Shown one piece after another: positions 1 to 11,934 of a DNA stretch of 64,000 nt. How positions within the stretch are numbered: position 1 is the first letter of the stretch; the number at the start of each line of letters is the position of its first letter. The DNA is from Raphanus sativus. Lineage: Eukaryota > Streptophyta > Magnoliopsida > Brassicales > Brassicaceae. Location of the stretch: NCBI RefSeq assembly GCF_000801105.2, contig NC_079516.1, forward strand, positions 15,004,001 to 15,068,000, given 5' to 3'. A program made the position numbers and the translations under genes. The notes beneath the pieces were generated by a model. The model was not told the origin of the DNA and did not search any database. It saw only the letters and a list, made by a program, of their open reading frames with translations.

Positions 1-975
1 TTGCTACAAGACTCTCAATCTGTTCCCTCAAGCTCACATCTAACATGAGTTAGTTTTCATTTGTAGATTGCTCTTAAACTAGTGCGCGAAGGAGTAGTCC
101 CTGAAGAGCCTGCAGTTGCAGTTGATACCGAAGAAGCTGAAATTGTGACCAAACTTGACGTGGAATCCACTGAGAACAACTCTGTCCCCGTTGCTAAAGA
201 ACCAAAGGAAGAGGCTCAAAACGAGAAGACATCAGTTGAAAAGGTTATGATTGATGAATCAAACCTTGCAGATTATGTAGGCAAACCTGTGTTCCATGCA
301 GAAAAGATCTATGAGCCCACACCGGTAGGAGTTGTGATGGGTCTAGCCTGGACATCAATGGGCGGTTCAACGTTGTACATAGAGACAACTGTTGTGGAGG
401 AAGGTGAAGGTAAAGGTTGCTTGAACGTAACTGGTCAGCTCGGCGATGTAATGAAAGAAAGCGCACAGATCGCTCACACGGTCGCTAGAAAGATCATGCT
501 AGAGAAAGAACCGGAGAACCAGTTCTTTGCAAACTCCAAGCTTCATCTCCATGTTCCCGCAGGAGCTACACCCAAGGACGGTCCAAGTGCAGGCTGCACT
601 ATGATCACATCGCTGCTATCGCTTGCCATGAAGAAACCTGTTCAGAAAGATCTTGCAATGACTGGAGAAGTCACTCTAACTGGTAGAATCCTTCCTATTG
701 GAGGGGTAAGTTGGGTACTCTGAACTCTATTAATGCTTTTTTGGACACTACAAAGCTTGCTGCAAGTTTCTAACACAAAATCATCTCAGGTGAAGGAGAA
801 AACCATAGCGGCGAGGCGGAGTCAGGTGAAGACCATCATATTTCCGGAGGCAAACAGGAGAGACTTTGAAGAGCTTGCGGAGAATGTTAAAGAAGGGCTT
901 GATGTTCACTTTGTGGATGACTATAAAAAGATCTTCGACCTTGCCTTTGTCTCTGACAACAAGCAACAAGACTGA
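1..975 (+). CDS. LON1: Lon protease homolog, C-terminal two exons (partial, 5' outside window)
   Basis: ATP-dependent serine protease of the mitochondrial Lon family; only the proteolytic (S16) end is inside the window. Positions 1-66 are intron ending in TTGTAG. Exon 67-705 (donor GTAAG at 706) and final exon 790-975 (acceptor CTCAG, stop TGA 973-975) join in frame. The first exon holds an acidic Glu/Lys-rich linker, then the protease domain with the Ser-Lys dyad signatures: the catalytic serine in PKDGPSAG (about nt 571-594) and the lysine in GGVKEK, which spans the exon junction. The C-terminus ends FVSDNKQQD. It is convergent with the next gene; the 350 bases between them hold only 3' flanking sequence. 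The symbol is by sequence type and synteny with At5g26860 and could be another Lon paralog. A second damaged copy of this sequence lies at 62705-64000. Confidence 0.9.
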
Positions 976-1328
976 GAGAAGTCACTTTGACCTTCTTCCT
1001 CTGTTGTTGTCTCCATCTATAAACAAGAAAACCATTCTTGATTCTTTCTTTGCTTTTTCTTTATACTTTTGTCCCTTCAAGAAGGGGGTCATGCTGTAAC
1101 AATTTTTTTTCATAATTAGGATAGTTTATTTATGTGGTTGGGACCTCTTTCGTACATTCCCACAGCCAGATCATTATGCATCAAAATAAAAATGTCTATC
1201 TGCTTGTTATACTATGAACACATATTGGCGTTTGAATTGCACTGTTGGTTACTTTTAACTTTATCTCAATTCTCATGTCAGAGAAACTATTACATGAAAG
1301 AAACATAGACTAGCATTCGTTCTTGGCT

Positions 1329-3926
1329 TCAATGTTCTTTGAACACTGAAGCAAGTTCATTAACTAAATCATCAACCAATGTAGACACTATCTCTCCCTC
1401 AATGTCAACGCCTTCTTCATAAGTCTCTCTCTCAAAATCCAGCCAACTCCCTTCTAAACTGCTCATTTCTTTTTCAACAAGCTCGTCCATCCTCATCTCT
1501 CTCATCTTCTTCAACCCCTGAAACTCTCTGTTCAGTTCTTCTGCTAACCAATCTCTACGTTCAAACAATATCCCGTCTTTCCACAATAGCCCTCTGCAGC
1601 TACCCCTAAACATCTGCTCGCATTTGAGCGCTAAGCAGTTATTGACATAATCAAACAGTGTCTTCCTCTTGAGCTTGGCTGCTGTTGATTCTCCACGGCC
1701 TTCCATTTCATTGAAGAGGCTAGCAGGTATTATGTCAGTAGCCATTCCCAAAGCGAATTCTTTCACCATCAGTTGGTCAGAACCGAGGATCACAGATATG
1801 TACTCAAGCTCCCAGTCTAGCCTTTCTGTGGTTTGTCTACAATCAGAGAAACCCTTGCTGCAAGAGCTTCTGAGATCATCTGCTTTTGTTACAGTGCTAA
1901 TGCTGCTAACTTCATGCTCTTCTGCATCCATCATCTTTTTTTTTCCGGGAGAGATTACACAAAACATAATTAGTTAGAAAGCCATACATAATGTAGAAAG
2001 ATTTGCAGGTAGAAACAGTGCCAAGATACTAAAACTAAAGTTATAAAAATATGACAAATAAAATGCATATAGATTGATTGCATCATGAAGGAACTAACCT
2101 GAAGTTTTTGTTTGTCATAGAATGAAGTGCAGTCAGAAACAGACTCACTCTCTGACAAAACTTTATCTACACCGTTTTGAGTCGACTTGTCATACTCTGA
2201 TGAACGTGAAGGCTCTTCTTGGGCCAGGCTACAACTAGAAGACTCAAGCTTAGAAGTCAGCTCTCTGAGCTTTTGCTCTAGCAGAACATTTAAAGGATTA
2301 CCACCAAACATATCCAAACTAACTGCAGAGTCTGTGTCTTGATCAGTTACTTGTGTGGAGGATAGTGAATCAGATGAGAATGTGAATGAAATCACATCTA
2401 CTTCCTTTCTCCCATCATCTTTGCCTGAGCTCAAGCCACCATCAATAGTAATGTTACATTTGATCACATTTTCGCCCCTTTTGGTTCGTTTATGATTGGA
2501 GATTCCACATTCTTGCGTCCCATTTGGTGGTTTCTTGCTCCGGGGAAGAGTCTTTTTGCGCGACAGAGATAGAGAAGTATTCTTTCCTGCCGGTTCAGTC
2601 CTCAAACCGGACTGCTTTGATATCGATCCACCACAGTCCACTGGAACCTTGTTGTTGTCCCTGCAGTTCTGTCTCTGTTCATTCTGCTTAACCACACTCT
2701 TCCCAGTGCCAATGGGAGGTCCTCTGAGACCATTAACTATTCGTTTTTTAGGTTCTGCTTTCTCCTTATGTCTTGGAGAGTTTCTGATGACACTTAAGGA
2801 CGTTGCATTGACCTTCGCTTGTGCAGATACATGAGGTGGTGGCCTCGCTTTACCCTTCAAACCATCATGACTGCTTTTGCTAGTAAACGGTGTTGTGACT
2901 TGGTGGTGCTGTGACAGTGACACTTTCTTTGCAGCTTTTAGTTTGTCTCTTAAATCTTGTATCCTCGTAGGAACTGAAGAAGGAGAATCTGAAGGCGAAG
3001 AGAACCGTGTTCTAGTGACCATCCTAGGACTTCTTGGTTCAATCATTCTCGAAGCTGCTTCCATTACATAAACACGGTTCCTGGATGGGACAAACCCAGG
3101 ACTCCTGATAGGAGACAAGAGTCCACTGCTGGCAACAGAGATCGGTTTAGCTAACCTGGGAGGAAAAGTTTCGGACCGAAACCTCTCAACCGGTCTGTTG
3201 CTACCAAGACCAAGATTCTCATATGCATTCCATTTGTTTGTGTTTCTTGAATGTCTGAAGAAGAATGGATCAAGATCAGGAGGTTCCTGGACATTTGGTA
3301 CTGGTAAAGACTCTAAACCCATGAGCCTTGCAACCACACTTGGGGCTATTGTTGTCCCCTGCCCATCATCACTGGTAATAACAGAAGATGCACAACAGCT
3401 AGAGTCACTTCTTGAGTTGTAATTCCGATTCTTGCCAATCTTATCAACCTCATTCTGCATTAAAATTCATATATTACACGAAACAAAACTGAAGAAGACT
3501 TTACAAAGGCACTTGACATAAAACAAGATAAAATAGTATTTTGAGAAAACTCACGAGAGAAGAAGCCTTTAAGAGGTTTTGAGCATTCTGTTTTGTCTGC
3601 TTTGCTTCTTCTGGTACAAAAAACAAAAACATGTTACAACCAGAGATCTTTAAAACATAAACTGCATTCAATTACTTCTAACCAGAACTACATTGTCTCA
3701 GACCAGACATAACTACAAGCCAAGAGAGTTTTCACAAGAACTGAACTAAACATTGCAATGCCTTTTTATTTTATTTTTGAAACTAAAGATTGCAATACTT
3801 TGTAGACACACCTGAGAGTTCAGAGCTACTGGTGGAAGAGAAGAGCTTCTTCTTCCGTGATTTTCCAGGCCAATCAAATAGATTTAAAAGCCCTCCTCTT
3901 GATCGTTTCCTCTCAACAACCTCCAT
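1329..3926 (-). CDS. TRM8: TRM8-like protein (TON1-recruiting motif family, DUF3741/DUF4378)
   Basis: Complete four-exon gene on the minus strand: 3926-3812, 3610-3555, 3454-2099 and 1934-1329, in frame for about 710 aa. The product starts MEVVERKRSRGGLLNLFDWP, typical of the TRM6/7/8 group. The large third exon carries the conserved PSVVARLMGLESLP motif (DUF3741) and long Ser/Lys/Pro-rich disordered stretches. The last exon carries the C-terminal DUF4378-like region (from ERLDWELEYIS to NELASVF). TRM proteins recruit TON1 and the TTP phosphatase complex to cortical microtubules and help set division plane and cell shape (family knowledge). The last acceptor follows a run of A (AAAG at 1936-1935); the nearby CAG would be out of frame. 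It resembles At5g26910 by content and position. No damage is seen. Confidence 0.88.
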
Positions 3927-3953
3927 TTATTTATTATTATTATTATTATTACT
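3927..3953 (-). repeat. (TAA)n microsatellite directly upstream of the TRM8 start codon
   Basis: A run of ATT/TTA triplets on the plus strand (TAA on the coding strand) ends immediately before the TRM8 ATG at 3926-3924. It lies in the 5' leader. Repeat length in this position could vary between alleles. Confidence 0.75.
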
Positions 3954-5506
3954 CCATCTACAGATTGCAGTCAATGAATCACTTCTCCTGAAAATGTAAC
4001 TTACCAAAAAAAAGGGATCTCAGTTTAAGAACTGCACCAGATAACCAAATAAAAGACCAAAAAATTTAGAAACATTCAATAACTGACCCAACTATGAAGA
4101 AGACTGTTACTAATCTACAGTGAGACGTGGACACCACAGGATAATACAGAACAGAGCTTTGAAAGAAGACAAGGACAACTCAAACAATGTAGTAGACACA
4201 AAAAGAAAGAACAGAGCTGTGAACCAGATTACCTCTGGGATGCCAAAGACTTCAACTTTCACTTATGGGCACATTCCAAAATTGGGTTTTACTCGAGAAA
4301 TCAATGTAAAAGTAAAGACTTTGACACGTTAAGAGTCAAAAAAATGTAGCTAACGGGAACAGAGACCCAGAAATGCTGCAGAGTTAGGGGGGAAGTAACC
4401 TAGCTAGCTAGCCCTAGAAGCGACCAACAAGTTCTTCTCACTAGGGGGAATGGTGTGTCTTGTGTTCCTCAGAACACCCAACAATTGAGAAAGAGAATGG
4501 CAAAAACAAGTAGAGAGAAAAAAAGGAGAGATTTTTGAGAAATGGGTAGATTTAAGATTTGGGTTTGATAAGGAGGGAGGGGCCAATAGAGAGTGCAGAA
4601 GCAGCATAGAACTTGAAAAGAGAGAGAAAAAACGGCTTTTTGAATTGTCCACTCTCTCACTCTTCCCACACCTCTGTAAAATTTAACTAAATTATTAAAT
4701 TAATTAATTTATCCTTCTTTATTATTTTTTAATTTTTTATTATGAAAAAGTGGATTTCTTCTGCATATAATCCAAACAGAATATAGTTTAAATCTTGTAT
4801 TTTTCTAAGGCGACGATCTAGTATTGACGAAAGAACTATAATGAGTACAGAGAAAGAAAAAAGCGGAATAATGTTCAGTCTGATTAGCTGAATCTGTAGC
4901 AAACTGAGAAATCGACAATACATATGTTTCTTCCGTTGGGTTATGGAAGCATGCAAAAAAAACTTTATAGTATACAGTGCACACGTCTAATAGTGCCAAC
5001 TCGCAATAGTTGATTTCCCACGAGTTTGGGAACCACAAAAATGGGTTTCCGGGCTCCACTTTTATAATATTCCTAAAAATAATTTAGTACGTTAGATCGT
5101 GTTTTTGTGTAAAGGTTTTGTCCAGTAGTGTTCTTGAAAGCGAATCAATACTTGCTGCTGAGCGCTTGTCATTGTAAAGTTTTGGTGCATCATTACGTGC
5201 AATGGTTTCTCTTCTCTGTGATGGTGGGATACATCCTAAAGATGGTACACGAGTATTGTTCTTGGTCCATTTTCATAGTGTCTGAAAATATCATGTGAAT
5301 AAGAAAATGAAACACGAACTTCCATGTTACCTTTACCAAAAAAAAAAAACTTCGATGTTACCAAAAAAAAATGGATGAGCAACTGAGTATGCATAGATTA
5401 CTCAAGTATTGCAAGTGTTCTATTTAAACTATCTTCGAAGTATTTTCCTATGTTTTCTTCTACAATAGGAGATCTTCATAATAAAAATGAAGTTTACCGT
5501 AGATAG
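3954..5506. other. TRM8 5' flank and intergenic DNA, no gene seen
   Basis: Roughly 3954-4680 is less AT-rich, with CT/GA-rich stretches around 4400-4640, and probably holds the TRM8 leader and core promoter on the minus strand. From 4681 to 5506 the sequence is AT-rich with short A and T runs. Open frames here (for example 4404-4652 and 4729-4956, minus) are short, low-complexity and unlike any family I recognise, so none is called as a gene. Confidence 0.5.
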
Positions 5507-6264
5507 AGTGTTCAAATGAGTTATAACTCATGAAGCTGGCTAAAGCTAAAAATCAAGAGCATGATCTCTATTTTTTAAGTTCATTTAATAAATGAATTTA
5601 ATGATCGAGTTTAAATTAGATCACAAGTTGTATTAACGATCTTTAATGAATATAAGCTAACTCATGAGCTTGATCGTTTTTATATTATATATATATGGAT
5701 GATTTCTATTTTTTATGTAAAAATATAGTTTCTATACTAATCATATTTATTTTCTAAAATTAAAATGTAAAACTAAAAAGTAATAAATATATATAAAATG
5801 AAAAAATATTGATATCAATCCTCACATCATATATCTTTAGAATTACAATATATTCCTAAAACTCTCATGCGGAATATATATCTTTACAATTTGAATAAAT
5901 GAAGAGTTTGAAGACAAATCATCACAAGACTCTTATTTGAAACATATTTTTAAATCATCGATTTAGCTTTGATTTAATATATTATTAGGTCTTGATTTTA
6001 TTCAGTATTTAATATTAACTCTTTGGAATTTTAAATTATATCATAAATAAATATTCTATATTTTATTTTCATTATTTTATAATTTCTATTTTTTTTATTT
6101 GATCGCGAGTTAACTCATTTAACTCATGTTCTAGATGATTCGAGTTTGAGTTTGTATACTAAAACTCATATAATAAATGAACTGACCTGAAGTAACTCAT
6201 GAAAGACCTAAATTTACTATTATTGAGTTAAATTAAACGAGATAACTCATTTTGACACCCCTAA
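5507..6264. mobile_element. MITE-like inverted-repeat element (hAT-type ends)
   Basis: The left end reads AGAGTGTTCAAATGAGTTAT. The reverse complement of the right end reads AGGGGTGTCAAAATGAGTTA. Such TIRs recur in non-autonomous hAT elements of Brassicaceae. The interior is AT-rich, repeats ACTCAT/ATGAGTT in both orientations, and has no coding capacity. A clean target-site duplication is not evident, so the exact ends are uncertain. Confidence 0.6.
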
Positions 6265-7246
6265 CTGTATAGTATTCTTTTGTAATAGCATTGTTCTAAA
6301 TATAGAGTAAAAATAGATATCACTATTTATTCTCCTAAATATAAAAATATAGTAATTTTTTAAGTAGTAATGAATTAGAGTAAAATTACTTTTAACTAAT
6401 ATAGAGGTAAAAATAGCAATGAATTTGAGATATTTTAGAAAAAAATTAAACATTCTTATATTTAGAAGACTGGCATATATGTTAATATAAGATCATTATT
6501 TAAATATGTTTATATGTTTCATGAAACTGGAGATCACTAACGCTAATTTCATGAAATTATAGCAAATGCTACATCGTGTTAGATCATTAGCTTTCAGATT
6601 ACAAAATAAAACCTATAAAACCATTGAAAAACTCAAGGCAATTAGGGGAAGAATATAGTAAAAGAAGTTCATTAGGGATTATATATATATACAAACAAAT
6701 TCTCTCGACAATTTTTAGGACAAATATCTATGAGAACAAAATCTTATGTAAACAAGAAAAATGATCTGTTGGGGAAAATATACTTTCAACATTTTCTCTC
6801 GGAATGTATTTCCTAGGATATGATTAGCAAGCGTCACATACTTTTCTTACAGGTTTTTACAGCACTTTACGCACAGTATTTTCCGATATGAATTAAAAAA
6901 GACTGATGCGTCATAAGTTTCACTACCATACAAGCACTTGTGGAAGAAGTCTCAAAGTTAGTATCTAAAAGAGAATCTACCTTCTTGTACAAACATACAA
7001 TATCTTCAGTTCAGAAACTTCGTGGATGCTGGGTTTCACTAATATTTAATTTTAAATTAACAAGACGATCTAACATAGATCTACATGTACCCTGACTCAC
7101 TCATGAGCATGTATGTAACATGAAGAAGGAAAAACATTTCTGGATTGATGAATACAAATGTATCCTTTAAAACATTATTACTGCAATACGTCCAAAACTC
7201 TTAAATGAAAGGGAGAATTAATTTTTTTTTTCAAAATATAAATCTA
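6265..7246. other. AT-rich intergenic DNA, nothing recognised
   Basis: No open frame with recognisable protein, no clear TIR or LTR. Only short A/T runs and a few TATATA tracts are seen. Confidence 0.6.
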
Positions 7247-9166
7247 TCTATACTAATAAAATAGACTTTTTATCTCCTTCGGGAGAAAAATGTCATGTGA
7301 TATTTTCTTTTTAATAATTAAAATATTTTTTCAACTTAAATTTAATGAATTTTAGTATTAATTGTGAAATAAATGGAGGGGAGGAGGGGAGGTTAAACTT
7401 TTCTTGATATATGTCTAAACGTTTATAAAAGTATTTTGAATCTGACTCAGATCCGTAACTAAACTGATAAATCTGTGACCCAATAAAAATCGAGTTTGGG
7501 TTTTATTACAGCACTGGTTGAACCAATAGATAATTTTTATTTTTATCATTTTTAGTTTAAGTTGTATTTTGAAATTATTTTTTATATTCTAAATTTCTAA
7601 TTAAATTTTTGAAATTTCAGTTTTAATGTCGTCTTCCTCTTTTTCTACACTACAATTTACGTTTGCAAAAAAAGTGAGTCATGATTGTGCTTGAGCTGCA
7701 CGTCCGTAAAACAGACTGAAGCACGATGAGACTTATTATTTCCCTACACTACAATTTACTTTGGCAAGAAAGGTGAGTAAATTATTTTTTTATTTTTTAT
7801 TTAATTTAATTTAATACAAATCATTACATTTTTAATTTACAGATAAAAAAATAAAATCATATGATCATATGAATTACAAAACAGAGTTTGGATTGTTGAA
7901 GAAGAAAAACCTAGCGAGATTGATTATAATAAATTAGAGAATGCTCTTACTGAAAAATATCCCAAAAATGATGAAGTGACAAATTTAGAAAAAAAATTGT
8001 TGGTAAGTTTTAAAATTTAGAAAAAAACCAAAATTAGTTGATGTGATCTGGTGTTAGTTTATTTTTGTTATTCTGGTTTATTTTGGATTGGAAAATGTCT
8101 TGATTTTTTTAGATGTCATAATTCTTATGTTACCACTTTTTAAAATAGTCTAAACTATTTCTTAATATTTTGTATGTACACTTAAAATTCTTAACTTTAG
8201 TTTTTATATATATTTGTTTTCATAGCTAATATATTATTATATAATAAAACTAATTTATTTTTTAACCCGCAATTCATCTGCGATTAATCCAATGATCCAG
8301 TGATTCGGTAAATCATCTGATTCAATGTTCGGGTCGGGTTTCAAAACACTGGGTTATAGGATTTTTTTTGTATTTGATGTTGACGATGGAGAATATAGCC
8401 TCTACAATTCTCCTTCTTTAACGCAATCGACGTCATTCATATAATCAATCCAGAAATCACATCCATCCCACCATCTCCTATTGAATACTTCTTTAGTTCC
8501 TGCTTTCTCAGTTTCATTGTATATGTATAGATGGTGTAAGAGTTCGGACGATACTCCCTTTACTTTTCTCAATTCAATCATTGTCGAATTTCCAGTTTCA
8601 TTGTTCGGAGTTAAAGACAAGTCAATGTAGAGATGTTCAAACTAGGCTACAACAATTTTGGCAAGCTTAAAATGTTAAGAAAGGAGAAAGATATTGGGGT
8701 TGATATGTTGTTGATTAATGGGAAGGTACACCGATTTCTTATTTCAGTTTACCAGTTAATGATTGCTTACTTTTAAAGTAGCAGTTTTCTTATGAATCAT
8801 CTCCTTTCTTAGGTGGTGCTTCTACATGCGTTAATCAATTTTTTCAGGTTTAACATTTTTAAACATTTTTTGAAAGAAAGCTCAGTCTATGACACTAGTA
8901 TTTAAGATTCCAACTAAAAAAAAAAATTTACGACTATTAATTTTTATTCTATTTTTATTAAATCGATTAGTAACAACTACTTATCCTATTTTATTTTGAA
9001 CTAAAAAACTTCAAAAAAATAATATATTACGGTCGCTAATCATTATAAAAAGATCAGAAAATATTATTTTTTACATATTTTCATTTTACATATTTTTTTT
9101 ACTAAAACCATATAATAAATTATAAATTTAAGTAAGAAAAAACATACAAATTCGGCGCTACGCTAG
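7247..9166 (+). mobile_element. Possible non-autonomous Helitron
   Basis: The 5' end is A|TCTATACTAATAAAATAG, a common Helitron start in Brassicaceae. The candidate 3' end is CTAG at 9163-9166 followed by T, which fits insertion between A and T. Just upstream, GGCGCTACGC could form only a weak hairpin, weaker than a typical Helitron 3' hairpin. The interior is AT-rich, with a 72-codon minus-strand frame (8402-8620) that I cannot assign. Both ends fit the rule, but neither is decisive without family alignment. Confidence 0.4.
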
Positions 9167-11934
9167 TAGATAAATAAACTTCACTTTTAGACTTTGGTTC
9201 GAGTGAATCTGTTTGTAGTGCATCATTCCAAATGTAGAAATTTGTGAACTCAACATTAAAACGTTTCGTATATATGAATTGTGTGTTTGTTGTCTTTGCA
9301 TTTCTAAGTTATGAATAGTATAACCAAACGCAAACCTTGTTAACCAAATGCAAACCTGAATGCAGAAAAGACTCAAGACTCGTTTAATCTCTATTTGCAC
9401 AAATGCACCAAATATACTTCTGATCATAACTTAGCATGTAACTATTTAATTTTTTTGGTCAAAAAAAAAAACTTAGCATGTATATTTTGTTCAACTTTGC
9501 TATACGATATACATCAAACAAAAAAAAAGATTAACATAGCACATTAACTATTACAAGTGAACAATATAATAAAAAAAAATACGAAAGCCACGTCAAGAGT
9601 GACTGGTTACGAAATGATTCGATGATCAAACTTAGATATCAATTAAAAAAAAAACTTAGATATCAATCAACAGTTACTTTGACTATTCAGCATGTCTTAG
9701 TTTCCTTTCCGTTTTCCTCGAATTTGGAAGGAAAGTTTCAAGAAATGTTATATACATATATACGCCATTTGTTTTTCTAAAAGTATTAGCCTGGTAACAA
9801 TTGAACAATAGTTCTTGAAACATTTAATTTTATTATATTTGACTTCCTCCTTATATTAGTATAAAAGATCAGAAATTGTCTATCCTAATTTGTTATAAAC
9901 TAATTCTGAATCAACTTTTATAAGTTCTGAATCTTCAAAACTACATTGTTTATTGGCCGGAAACAAATCGACGTGTAGACTGGTGTTCCCAGATGAAATG
10001 CCTACCTATTATAAATAATCCCTTAAATATATATATATATATATATATATATAGTATACTTTTCTGCTTCAGTTTATTTGATGCTTAAAATATTTTTATT
10101 GTAAATAAGTGATGCTTATTTTTAGATAAAATTTTTAAAAATTTGAAATTTGTGACCAATATAACATAATACTACATTTTTATTTATTGGTTAAATTAGT
10201 TTTGTTTAATGGTATTTTTATATAAACAAGATAAATCATATAAAAATAGTATTTTCTTAATCAATATGCATTACTCTTATACATCATATAAAATGAAACA
10301 AAGAGATTATCCTATTTGCATTTTTTTCTTAAAAAAAACGTTTGTGTCGTTTTACTTGGTTTCCATCGTTGAGGGAGATTGTCCATCATCGGAACGCGTT
10401 AATGAAGAAAAAAATGTTCTAATATTTATCTCCATCTTGTCCTTGCAATCTTGAAAACTTTGATATTTATGCTGAATGTTATTTTATATGATCATAAACT
10501 ACTTAAACCGCGTTAACAGTACCGCCTAAACGTGTTTTTTGGGGTCATATGCTTTTAGTTGACGATGTAGCCTTGTCAACGCTTATGTCAACGGTTCTTT
10601 TTGGCTGGTTTATAAAATTTTTAACGTTATAAAATTGAGATAGTCCATTAAGCTAAATAGAACAATTTAACGTTAGTGTATGCTAAATTTCGATATGATC
10701 AAACTACTTCTTACTTCTTTTTTTTTATCAAGCATCATATTCATACCACTCCTAAATTTAGAAAATACGAAATGTACCATAAGAGTTTGATTGTGCATGG
10801 TAGCACCATAAGAGTTACGTTTTCTCAGGTCTAGTCAATGATTGAGAAACGGACAAAAGCTTTGATAAAAAAAAGCTTTGAATTAATAATTATAAAACGC
10901 GTCGAATGTAACATCTATTAAGATGCAATTCTTACACATAAATGCAGGATCTTGTCTGATAACAACAAATGTTTTTCGCTCATATGATTTCTAACCACAA
11001 ACTATACAAGTGAACGTTTGTAATACTTAGAAACCAAGATAGAAGAGATCATCTACTAATTTCTTATTGAAATTATTTCATGATGATGTTTAATTACATA
11101 TTTAATTTACAATGGAAAACTAGTACACGTTTTCTCAAGTTTACATATTATAACTGACAATATATCAGTTAGAGACATCAGAAAATCTTATTTTCCTTAA
11201 TATGTGTGTTTAGGTCAATGATATTTTTCTCTTACTCCGGAATATATTATTTCAAAAATATCATGTCTATTTTATTTCGCTGGAGATATCAGATATCTAA
11301 ACGCTTATTGGCGTCAAATTAATCAGATGAGATAAATAAAAATGAGTCCAAAAGAAAAGAGTAGAAATTGAAATAAAAATGATTTAGGAACTAGTTCCTG
11401 TTTTCATTATTCGGCTGATCTCCCGTTAAGAGAATTGTTCCAACAAAAATGTTAAAAGAATGTAGTACATGAAAAAAAATCTATAGACTGAATTATTAGA
11501 TTGTAATTTCACTTTATATCTGACTTTCCCAATATGCGTGGATTTTCTTTTAACCCGTTAGATAAATATTGGTTTAAATACATGTACATGTTTGGCCGGA
11601 TAGAGTGTATATTCTAGGTTGTTATAAGTTTGTACTTCAACTAGCAATTGATTTGGTTTTAATTAATTAACAAAAAACTAAATAACTAACTATAGCGTCT
11701 TTAATGAATAGCACTACAAAAACTAAGGAGAGCTGAACGAATCTTCCTCGAAGTTTCAAGTGCTACTTAGTCAAGGCTCAAATCCCTTTAAAATCCCAAC
11801 CAGCTATTCTTTCACAAACTCATCTCTTGCTCTCTTCTCTCTCACACACAAAGATCCCTTTCTTTTTTAGAAAGACTTCATAAAAACTTTCAGGTTTTTA
11901 AAATCTGATCACATACACACAAAAAAAGTGATCA
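9167..11934. other. CBP60g 5' flank: AT-rich, no gene seen
   Basis: Contains A/T runs and a perfect (AT)n tract at about 10027-10053. A three-copy W-box core cluster lies at 10559-10591. Just before the start codon, at about 11820-11875, there is a CT-rich leader-like stretch. Open frames (9158-9427 minus, 10209-10454 plus) are AT-rich and low-complexity with no family resemblance. Confidence 0.6.
10559..10591. promoter_or_regulatory. Cluster of three W-box cores (TTGAC) upstream of CBP60g
   Basis: TTGAC at 10559-10563 (+), and GTCAA (TTGAC on the minus strand) at 10575-10579 and 10587-10591: three WRKY-factor cores in 33 bases, about 1.35 kb upstream of the CBP60g ATG. CBP60g is an immune-induced gene, so WRKY input is plausible. 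The core is only five bases and occurs by chance, so this is suggestive only. Confidence 0.35.

Noticed and set aside
8402..8620. 72-codon minus frame in the possible Helitron
   Set aside because: It has somewhat protein-like composition but no recognised family, and both flanks are AT-rich; it is left as unassigned within the element.
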